In this document: one piece after another, positions 13,837 to 19,322 of the stretch
How positions within the stretch are numbered: position 1 is the first letter of the stretch
How the letters are laid out: the number at the start of each line of letters is the position of its first letter
Assembly (NCBI GenBank): GCA_017427265.1
Contig: JAFRTG010000034.1
Location: 1-36,978, forward strand
From: Oscillospiraceae bacterium
GTDB lineage: Bacteria; Bacillota; Clostridia; Oscillospirales; Ruminococcaceae
Reading direction: 5' to 3'
DNA: 36,978 nt
Made by a program: the position numbers and the translations under genes
Notes under the pieces: generated by a model
Told to the model about the DNA's origin: nothing
Seen by the model: the letters and a program-made list of their open reading frames with translations, nothing else
Databases searched by the model: none

Positions 13837-14812
13837 CGTTTTCTTCCTCCTCGGTGGTCTGCGCGATGGCCTTTGCCGCCTCACGCTTTGCCTTCTGACG
13901 CTCCGTCCATTTTGCCTTTTCCTCATCGTTGCGGAAAGCGGTATGCCCGGTCAGATGCTCCAGAAGGATGCGGCGGTCGGTCTTGTGGTCTGCGCCGCCG
14001 AAGCCGATGCGTACCAGCCAGACGCGCATTGCATATTTTTCGTTACTGTCATCGACATCCTTTGCCTGCACACGCTTCTGCGTCAGTGCCATGCTGTTCA
14101 TCGCTGCGGCGAGGTTCGTGAATGCCTGCACATGGTCGGTATCCGGCGCTTCACCGAAACCGTCAAAGATGAGCTTGTCATCGGCGAAGCGGATGCCCTT
14201 CAGCTCAGGGTTCGTTTCCTCCCACTCTCTGATAAAGGCGATCAGCTCGTAAGTGCTGCGGAACTCATGTCCGCCAATCTCATCCACAAGGCTCTTATCG
14301 GCGGCGAATGCTCCGCAGGTCGCCTTGCTGAGAAGTGCGCCCCTTGCGTGGATCATGCAGATGAGGTTCGTGAGGCTCTGCACCGTGTGGTCAGCCAGCG
14401 GAAGGGCGACCGTTACCGCAATCGGGAAGCCGTTCGTTTCGGTTTCCGGCTCATTGTCATTTGTGACATCTTCATCGGTGTCCGGCGTATCCTCCTCGGT
14501 GTCGGAGATGATGGTCACATCGATCTCGACATAGTCCTCTTCGGCTTCCGTTGCGGTATCTGTTCCTGCCGGCGGAGTGATTGTTTCACCGTTGTAGCCT
14601 GCATCGGCAAGTCCGTCCAGAACCTTCTCCACGATCTCGGTGTCGCTGCGGTCGGTGAAACTGAGAACCGCATCCTTGCCGAGGGTAAAGAAGTCGATCT
14701 GGTAGGCGCAGCTCGGAACGCCGAGGTACTTGACCTCTGCACCGATGATCTCTGCGATTTTCTGTGCCAGTGCCTTGCGCTGGCTCTTTTCGATATTGTA
14801 CTTGATTTCCAT
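13820..14812 (-). CDS. Prophage 'virulence-related' family protein, 330 residues
   Basis: It begins MEIKYNIEKSQRKALAQKIA. The N-terminal ~75 residues ('IAEIIGAEVKYLGVPSCAYQ' then 'IDFFTLGKDAVLSFTDRSDT') match a domain often annotated as virulence-related on Clostridia prophages and plasmids; the label has no proven basis. An acidic linker (residues about 85-130, Glu/Asp/Thr-rich) follows. The central part has 'FPIAVTVALPLADHTVQSLT' and 'LLSKATCGAFAADKSLVDEI'. The C-terminal 'KYAMRVWLVRIGFGGADHKT' to 'LTGHTAFRN' is shared with the amidoligase at 11240-12184, then a Lys/Glu/Ala-rich tail. CGGAGGTTTTATT precedes the ATG at 14812. First gene under array promoter 13. Confidence 0.82.
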   Translation of the reverse strand: MEIKYNIEKSQRKALAQKIAEIIGAEVKYLGVPSCAYQIDFFTLGKDAVLSFTDRSDTEIVEKVLDGLADAGYNGETITPPAGTDTATEAEEDYVEIDVTIISDTEEDTPDTDEDVTNDNEPETETNGFPIAVTVALPLADHTVQSLTNLICMIHARGALLSKATCGAFAADKSLVDEIGGHEFRSTYELIAFIREWEETNPELKGIRFADDKLIFDGFGEAPDTDHVQAFTNLAAAMNSMALTQKRVQAKDVDDSNEKYAMRVWLVRIGFGGADHKTDRRILLEHLTGHTAFRNDEEKAKWTERQKAKREAAKAIAQTTEEEENDAVSE

Positions 14813-14882
14813 AATAAAACCTCCGTTTTTACTGCCGCCCCTTGCGCCCTGTGCGCTTGGGCTGCGGCGTTTTCGTAGTCAC

Positions 14883-14911
14883 ATATTACCGTCTTTTGCC
14901 CCGGAATGCAA
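14883..14911 (-). promoter_or_regulatory. Array promoter 13 (TTGCAT-17-TAATAT)
   Basis: -35 TTGCAT at 14906-14911, 17-base spacer, -10 TAATAT at 14883-14888. A related but diverged copy: GTACATTCTCC stands where GTACATTTAGCC is usual, and a TGCACA box lies further up near 14956. It drives 14812 to 13181 and is the rightmost minus-strand array promoter. Confidence 0.8.
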
Positions 14912-14971
14912 GACTGTAAAACGGAGAATGTACGGGGTATATCCGCCCCACTGATTGTGCATAATACGAGT

Positions 14972-15044
14972 GTAAAAAAGAAGCCTGCGGCAGAACATCT
15001 GATTTAGTATCAGAATGTTCACAATTTGCTGCAAGGCTTCTTTA
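14972..15044 (-). terminator. Large terminator of the SLOG gene
   Basis: Long inverted repeat starting just past the stop at 15048. AGGCTTCTT (15034-15042) pairs with AAGAAGCCT (14978-14986). An inner stem pairs ATCTGAT (14997-15003) with ATCAGAAT-like sequence near 15008. On the minus strand the stem is followed by a run of T residues, so it can stop transcription before array promoter 13; a weaker T run on the other side may make it bidirectional. Confidence 0.82.
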
Positions 15045-15047
15045 TTA

Positions 15048-15386
15048 CTATTTCTTTCTCGGTGCGAAAACCCTGACCGGAACACGCTGTTTCCGACAGT
15101 GGTCGATCACATATTTTGTACCGCGGGACTGTCCGTCCCAGAATGCAAGCACCACATCGGCATAGGCGATAATCTCAAGATTCCGTTTCAGCGGGGCGCT
15201 CCTGCCGAAGCGTTCATAATCCGGCAGAAACTCCTTCAGCGGAATGCCGTGTACCTGTGCATATGCCCGCGCATCCGAATCAATGCCCCTTGCTCCTCCG
15301 CTGACGATTTCTGTGACATTCTCCGGCAGATACTTTTCAAGGTCATTCACATGAAGTCCTCTCGATCCGATGATTGCAATTTTCAT
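15048..15386 (-). CDS. SLOG/DUF2493-like nucleotide-binding protein
   Basis: Protein of 112 residues beginning MKIAIIGSRGLHVNDLEKYL. It has the SLOG (SMF/DprA-LOG) Rossmann-like pattern: 'IAIIGSRG' at residues 3-10, 'EIVSGGARGIDSDARAYA' near 26-43 (the GGARGID phosphate-binding loop), and 'ADVVLAFWDGQSRGTKYVID' near 76-95. SLOG domains bind nucleotides or nucleotide-derived ligands and occur in conflict and nucleotide-processing systems. CAAGGAGCG precedes the ATG. It has its own promoter region, shared divergently with the ribbon-helix-helix gene, and its own terminator. Confidence 0.87.
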   Translation of the reverse strand: MKIAIIGSRGLHVNDLEKYLPENVTEIVSGGARGIDSDARAYAQVHGIPLKEFLPDYERFGRSAPLKRNLEIIAYADVVLAFWDGQSRGTKYVIDHCRKQRVPVRVFAPRKK

Positions 15387-15396
15387 AACGCATCGC

Positions 15397-15480
15397 TCCT
15401 TGTAGATATGTTTTAGATATACTTTGTATCTATTTCAAACATTATACCACAAAATGCGTCTAAAATATAGTCATAGTAAG
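15397..15480. promoter_or_regulatory. Divergent promoter region with a small palindrome
   Basis: Between the SLOG gene (minus) and the ribbon-helix-helix gene (plus). A perfect -10 TATAAT for the minus direction lies at 15441-15446, with a weak -35. A palindrome AGATA-7-TATCT at 15415-15431 lies downstream of it, with further AGATAT copies beside it at 15404-15420, a likely operator for the neighbouring regulator. Confidence 0.5.
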
Positions 15481-15499
15481 TTTGAAAGGAAGTCTTATT

Positions 15500-15682
15500 A
15501 TGGCTATTAAGAGTTTATCCATCCGAATCGAGCAGGAAATGCTTGACAAATTACACGTTGTTGCTGACTATGAAGGGCGTTCTGCCAACAGTCAGATTCT
15601 GATATTGATCCGTGACTGCATCGAGCAGTACGAGGAAAAGCACGGCAAGATCGAGCTTGGCGGGGACAAGAAATCAAAATAA
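15500..15682 (+). CDS. Arc-like ribbon-helix-helix regulator
   Basis: Protein of 60 residues beginning MAIKSLSIRIEQEMLDKLHV. 'KSLSIRIEQEMLDKL' gives the N-terminal strand (residues 3-10) that would insert into the major groove as a dimer; 'VVADYEGRSANSQILILIRD' and 'CIEQYEEKHGKIE' are the two helices. It is a DNA-binding repressor by family. AAAGGA lies 9 bases before the ATG at 15500; the longer frame from 15482 lacks a site. One of only two plus-strand genes in the window, divergent from the SLOG gene. Its likely target is the shared intergenic region. It converges on the displaced methylase tail at 15760. Confidence 0.86.
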   Translation: MAIKSLSIRIEQEMLDKLHVVADYEGRSANSQILILIRDCIEQYEEKHGKIELGGDKKSK

Positions 15683-15759
15683 GTGTATCTCTGCGAATCT
15701 GAAGTAACGCAGAATCGGACTTATACGCTATCGCGTTTCAAAACGGGCACGTTATGCGT

Positions 15760-15837
15760 TCACTTTTGTGTATCTCTCTGCGCTGCCCATGCGATGCCGG
15801 AAAGCACGAAATAAGTGCAAGGAAGCGCCACACCGTT
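15760..15837 (-). pseudogene. Displaced native C-terminus of the cytosine-5 methyltransferase
   Basis: Minus-strand frame with no start of its own, reading NGVALPCTYFVLSGIAWAA then six more residues and TGA. This is the classic C-terminal end of C5 DNA methylases (motif X, GN-x-V-ALPC). It lies immediately outside the left end of the RIT element, in the same orientation as the methylase gene at 19323-21674. Both frames meet at the same AAC-GG sequence. It is therefore what the methylase gene ended with before the element entered. Not translated now except by chance. Confidence 0.88.
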
Positions 15838-15858
15838 ATGGAAAGCTGTACATAACGG
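15833..15858. other. Left junction: inverted half-sites CCGTTATG-10-CATAACGG
   Basis: Perfect 8-base inverted arms at 15833-15840 and 15851-15858 around a 10-base spacer GAAAGCTGTA. This is the form expected for a tyrosine-recombinase core site. The outer arm belongs to the displaced methylase tail, the inner arm to the element. At the right junction AACGG (minus strand, 19387-19391) and AAGCT are spaced similarly but the outer arm is not a clear match. Confidence 0.72.
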
Positions 15859-15928
15859 GATTTATCTTGGAGTTGTATATTATGTGATGTGCGGCATAAA
15901 ATGGGCGGTAGATAGCGGAATTGTGTAA
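15854..15928 (+). other. Left-end spare methylase C-terminus, reading outward-in on the plus strand
   Basis: Open frame NGIYLGVVYYVMCGIKWAV followed by five residues and TAA, 24 codons plus stop. It parallels the 22-residue tail that the right end supplies to the methylase, and it aligns without gaps with the native tail. The first 15 codons lie in the inverted repeat; the rest differ from the right end in sequence but keep a Trp and remain open to a stop. It has no start; it could be expressed only if the element were inserted in the opposite orientation. Confidence 0.8.
15861..15897. repeat. RIT left inverted repeat (37 bases)
   Basis: Identical over 37 bases to the reverse complement of 19348-19384. 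It encodes Y-L-G-V-V-Y-Y-V-M-C-G of the substitute methylase tail on the plus strand. Confidence 0.93.
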
Positions 15929-15929
15929 A

Positions 15930-15956
15930 AGTACTCAACATAATATATTGAGTACT
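15930..15956. repeat. Inner inverted repeat AGTACTCAA-9-TTGAGTACT
   Basis: Perfect 9-base arms around CATAATATA, just inside the left end and just after the spare tail's stop codon. A plausible accessory recombinase-binding site. It overlaps nothing coding. Confidence 0.6.
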
Positions 15957-15960
15957 CTGA

Positions 15961-15996
15961 GAAGAAAAGAGAGGCAGATCAATTTAGACCTGCCTC
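15961..15996 (-). terminator. Terminator of the ritABC operon
   Basis: Immediately after the ritC stop: GAGGCAGGTC (15987-15996 on the minus strand) pairs with GATCTGCCTC (15971-15980) through a 6-base loop, one G-U pair, followed by TCTTTTCTTC. A rho-independent terminator that also keeps recombinase transcripts from running into the phage. Confidence 0.85.
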
Positions 15997-16003
15997 CTCT
16001 ATG

Positions 16004-17029
16004 CTACTTAGTTCCTTGAGAACCAAAATTTTTGAGCCAATCCATCATATTTTTACTTTTTTGCCATGAGGGAATTTCATGAACAGGCGAATTTTGAACT
16101 TGTTCCAAAGCTTTACGCTTCATTTCAAGACTGGAACGAGCATAAATTCCCGTTGTTTTAATATCTGAATGTCCCAAAAAATCACGCACGCTAATCAAAT
16201 CGTTATTTGATTCATAGATGTGCATTGCCTTTGTGTGGCGCAAAAGATGTGGATTTATCTTTGGTGGTATTGACGAATCAATCATTGAAGCCATTTTAGC
16301 GTACTTATTCAGAATATAAGTAATTCCTGCTCTGGTGAGTTTTTGACCATTACGATTTGTAAATAGCGGCAAATGGCTTTTTTCGGGGGTAAGCATGTGC
16401 ATTTCTGTAAGATAGTTTTTCAGATTTTTAGCCGTTGTTGGAAGAATAGGGACTGTACGTGTTTTACGCCCTTTTCCGTATATTCTCACATGAGCAGGAT
16501 GTTCTAATCGTACATCTTCAATTTTAAGATCACATATTTCTTGTACTCTTGCGGCGGTATCATATAGTAAACATAGGATAGTTGCATCTCTTCTTCCTTG
16601 ACGTGTAGTTGTATTCGGTTGACGCAATAGAACTGAAACAGCTTCCTTTGTAAGTGGCTGTATTGCTGTTCGTTCAGTTGTTTTAACCGGAATTGCTAGA
16701 ATTCTCTGAAAATTAAATAAAAGGCGTGGTTCTTGTGTCTGTAGATATTTGGTAAATGAATGAATCGCTGCTAGTCTTTGATTGCGTGTATTAACGCTAT
16801 TATGTCTGTTTGTCTCAAGCCAAAGCATAAAGCAATCAATCAGTTCGGGTGTAAAATCTTTCAAAGTGATTTTTTCTATGTTTTTCTTTTCTACATCTTG
16901 ACAATAGCTAAGCAATAATCTGAATGTATCACAGTACGATGCAATCGTGTTTGGACTTAGGTTTTTTAATTCCGGTAAATAATGAGATAGGAATTTAGTC
17001 AAATGTACGGAAAAATCAGTTGTCCTCAT
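16004..17029 (-). CDS. Tyrosine recombinase RitC-like, 341 residues
   Basis: Third recombinase of the trio. The N-terminal SAM-like core-binding domain runs from 'LTKFLSHYLPELKNLSPNTI' to about residue 105. Catalytic residues: Arg in 'DTAARVQEICDLK' near 160, Lys in the 'YGKGRKTRTVPI' hairpin near 185, HxxR in 'NPHLLRHTKAMHIY' near 265, His in 'DFLGHSDIKTTGIYARSS' near 290 and the nucleophilic Tyr in the same stretch. All five are present, so it is probably active. GGGAGG precedes its ATG, which lies 14 bases inside ritB. In this family the three proteins are thought to act together on the element's two ends. Confidence 0.9.
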   Translation of the reverse strand: MRTTDFSVHLTKFLSHYLPELKNLSPNTIASYCDTFRLLLSYCQDVEKKNIEKITLKDFTPELIDCFMLWLETNRHNSVNTRNQRLAAIHSFTKYLQTQEPRLLFNFQRILAIPVKTTERTAIQPLTKEAVSVLLRQPNTTTRQGRRDATILCLLYDTAARVQEICDLKIEDVRLEHPAHVRIYGKGRKTRTVPILPTTAKNLKNYLTEMHMLTPEKSHLPLFTNRNGQKLTRAGITYILNKYAKMASMIDSSIPPKINPHLLRHTKAMHIYESNNDLISVRDFLGHSDIKTTGIYARSSLEMKRKALEQVQNSPVHEIPSWQKSKNMMDWLKNFGSQGTK

Positions 17030-18005
17030 CAGGCACCTCCCATGTAGGAATTGTATCTCCCAGATATTTTGACTCGTTTTCCAAAAATTCCGGATAACAT
17101 TCTGCTGTTAAATGAAGATATATTTGCGTTTTGGACATATTGCAGTGACCTAAATAGGCTGATAGATATGGAAGTGAATTAACAATATCCCCCTTAGATT
17201 TTTTTAGCTTCTGCATAGCCCTAACGGCAAAAGTATGTCTTAGATCATGAACTCTGGGCCCATATCCGCGCCCTTTATGCTCAATTCCGCAGTACCAAAG
17301 TGCTTCTCGGAATCTATCATAAATAACATTTGTGTGATGAGCATTACGACGCGCATTAGGGAAAAAATAATCCTCATTAGAACTACCTTCATGAACCTCT
17401 CTAAAATACTGTTCGTATTCCTCCCATAAACCTTCAGAAAGCGGAACAAAACGTTGCTTGTCATGTTTGGCCGCACGTATTGTCAGTACGCCTCTCATAA
17501 TATCAACATCCTTGACCTTGAGTGTGGCAGCTTCACCAGCACGCAGTCCGCAGCAGATTAATGTTTTGAATAGCAACGGATAAACTATGTGAGCAATCGG
17601 ATATTGTCTGCTCGGCTGCATATTTTCAAAATAATTGATGATTTGAGCTAATTCCTTATCTGTGAATATATAGGGTGTGAAATCAGCATCGTCTCTGGAT
17701 GAAATAGAATAATCAGGATAATATGCGTCATAACCCATTCTTTGAAGATACTCAGCAAACCGTTTAGTAAAATTCAATCGCCATTTCTGGTTTTTTCGTT
17801 TTTCATTCGGCCTTTTTGCTAACCATTTCTCAACAACTTCCTGAGATAAAACTGGAGTTGTTACGCCTTGACTTAAAAGGAAGCGATCCATTGTCCAAAA
17901 GGTTTTGGCTTCTTTGTCGTATTTGCATCCGAGTACCCGTTTCTCTGCAATAAACGAATTAATCTGATTAGCTAAGCCACTCTGATAATGATATATACGA
18001 CTCAT
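17016..18005 (-). CDS. Tyrosine recombinase RitB-like, 329 residues
   Basis: Middle recombinase. It starts MSRIYHYQSGLANQINSFIA with a core-binding domain up to about residue 110, then the catalytic domain: 'CCGLRAGEAATLKVKDVDIM' (Arg, near 155), 'AAKHDKQRFVPL' (Lys, near 180), 'VHDLRHTFAVRAM' (HxxR, near 253) and 'YLGHCNMSKTQIYLHLT' (His and Tyr, near 287-297). Complete catalytic set. Its ATG overlaps the ritA stop by 4 bases (ATGA), so translation is coupled. It is A+T-rich like its neighbours. Confidence 0.9.
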   Translation of the reverse strand: MSRIYHYQSGLANQINSFIAEKRVLGCKYDKEAKTFWTMDRFLLSQGVTTPVLSQEVVEKWLAKRPNEKRKNQKWRLNFTKRFAEYLQRMGYDAYYPDYSISSRDDADFTPYIFTDKELAQIINYFENMQPSRQYPIAHIVYPLLFKTLICCGLRAGEAATLKVKDVDIMRGVLTIRAAKHDKQRFVPLSEGLWEEYEQYFREVHEGSSNEDYFFPNARRNAHHTNVIYDRFREALWYCGIEHKGRGYGPRVHDLRHTFAVRAMQKLKKSKGDIVNSLPYLSAYLGHCNMSKTQIYLHLTAECYPEFLENESKYLGDTIPTWEVPDEDN

Positions 18006-19216
18006 AAAAGCTCACCATCTTCAAACGATAACGCACATTCGCGTAAGGTTTCAATATCTAATCGAATATAATGTGCGAGAGAGTCTCTATCTGAATGTCC
18101 TAAGAAAGAAAAAATTACATCAGGCGAAACACCTGCATCGAGCAATTTGGTTGCAGCCGTAGCTCTAAGTGAGTGCAGGTTGTGGTGGGCTTTCGTAGGT
18201 ATTTTTACACCTGATCGTGAAACATATCTCTTAAATGCCGTACCAAATGATTTCAGTTTGTCATAGGGAGGATTCATGCTTACAAATAGGTAATCATGAT
18301 CCGTTTCTGGTCTTACCTGCAAATAATCAATAACTGCAGAACCAACTCTCTCAGAAAGAGGTAGGACATTGGGCTTATGTGTTTTGCTTTGCTGAAATGA
18401 AATTGAACATATTTCCCAATCAAAATCTGAAACCTTTAATTCACGTATATCCTTACTTCTAACACCAAGTTCAGCAGCAATTAAAATAAATGCGTAATCT
18501 CTCTTACCCTTGACTGATGAACGGTCTACTGCCTCAAGAACAGCTTCTATTTCATCGGATTCCCATATTTTTACCATACTCTGAGAGCTACCCAGTCGGT
18601 ACTGTGGCACAAATGATGTCAGGTCATTATCCGTGTAATTCAACAAGTACAAATATGATAAAAACTTTCTTAATCTGCTGAGTTCACAACGAATAGTACT
18701 CCTTGCATGGCCATTTAGTGATAGCACATATGAGGAGATGTGAGTTTTATCGATTTGCGACAATTTTGTTACTCCAATACTTTGAAAGTATCTCAAAACA
18801 TTTGAAATGCCTTTTCGCATGGTTGAGCAAGAGCTTTCTGAATGCCCAGTTTTTTGAAGGTATTTATCTTGAGCATCAAGAAATTCCATAGCTTCTTGTG
18901 GTAACTCAGAAAGCGGATTAAGCTCACCCATCCTCCATCCTCCACGATAATACATAAGATCCAACATTTTGATGCACTGAATTTTGCGCTTAATAGTTGA
19001 ATCCTTATACTTCGGCTCTTGATGAGTAATTTCTGCAATATACAGATCTTTTAACGAGTGAGAGTAATGAGTATATCCATTCAGATTGCAGAAATCTAGA
19101 AATCGCTTCCATGCAAGGATAACATACTTGCACCTTTTAGGTGAATACCCTTGTTTATGCAATGTTTCCGTCGCATCCATGATCAACTGTTCTACTGTCA
19201 TATTCGACAATGCCAT
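18002..19216 (-). CDS. Tyrosine recombinase RitA-like, about 404 residues
   Basis: First and longest recombinase. 'TVEQLIMDATETLHKQGYSP' starts an extended N-terminal region; the core-binding domain continues to about residue 195 ('STIRCELSRLRKFLSYLYLL'). Catalytic residues: Arg in 'AAELGVRSKDIRELKVSDFD' near 255, Lys in 'QQSKTHKPNVLPL' near 280, HxxR in 'NLHSLRATAATKLL' near 345, His and Tyr in 'FLGHSDRDSLAHYIRLD' near 370-383. The start is uncertain: ATG at 19216 and GTG at 19219 both sit close behind AAAGGA; I prefer the ATG. A promoter and a long palindrome lie directly upstream. Confidence 0.89.
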   Translation of the reverse strand: MALSNMTVEQLIMDATETLHKQGYSPKRCKYVILAWKRFLDFCNLNGYTHYSHSLKDLYIAEITHQEPKYKDSTIKRKIQCIKMLDLMYYRGGWRMGELNPLSELPQEAMEFLDAQDKYLQKTGHSESSCSTMRKGISNVLRYFQSIGVTKLSQIDKTHISSYVLSLNGHARSTIRCELSRLRKFLSYLYLLNYTDNDLTSFVPQYRLGSSQSMVKIWESDEIEAVLEAVDRSSVKGKRDYAFILIAAELGVRSKDIRELKVSDFDWEICSISFQQSKTHKPNVLPLSERVGSAVIDYLQVRPETDHDYLFVSMNPPYDKLKSFGTAFKRYVSRSGVKIPTKAHHNLHSLRATAATKLLDAGVSPDVIFSFLGHSDRDSLAHYIRLDIETLRECALSFEDGELL

Positions 19217-19221
19217 CACGT

Positions 19222-19281
19222 CCTTTCAAGAGAATATTACCACATAATTATGGAATATATGCGGTAATCTCTCAAGAAAGG
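19222..19281 (-). promoter_or_regulatory. ritABC promoter inside a 60-base near-palindrome
   Basis: -35 TTGAGA at 19270-19275, 17-base spacer, -10 CATAAT at 19247-19252 on the minus strand. The promoter is embedded in an imperfect palindrome whose arms run CCTTTC-AAGAGA...ATTACC (19222 on) and GGTAAT-CTCTC-AAGAAAGG (to 19281). Placement suggests the recombinases, or a host factor, bind here and silence the operon. Confidence 0.68.
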
Positions 19282-19322
19282 AACGATGATTTCAAGAATA
19301 TTATGTGAAGTAAATTTGCTGT

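Noticed and set aside
3813-14880. Regular recurrence of similar sequence as a CRISPR array or tandem repeat
   Set aside because: Units are separated by full genes, carry promoters and ribosome sites, and vary in length; no short uniform spacers and no cas genes.
15833-15858. Left-end palindrome as an integron attC site
   Set aside because: No integron integrase or cassette array beside it; it fits a tyrosine-recombinase core site of the RIT element and joins the split methylase gene.
16004-19216. Three recombinase genes as the phage integrase
   Set aside because: They form one operon with its own inverted ends and interrupt a phage gene; the phage integrase is not in this window.
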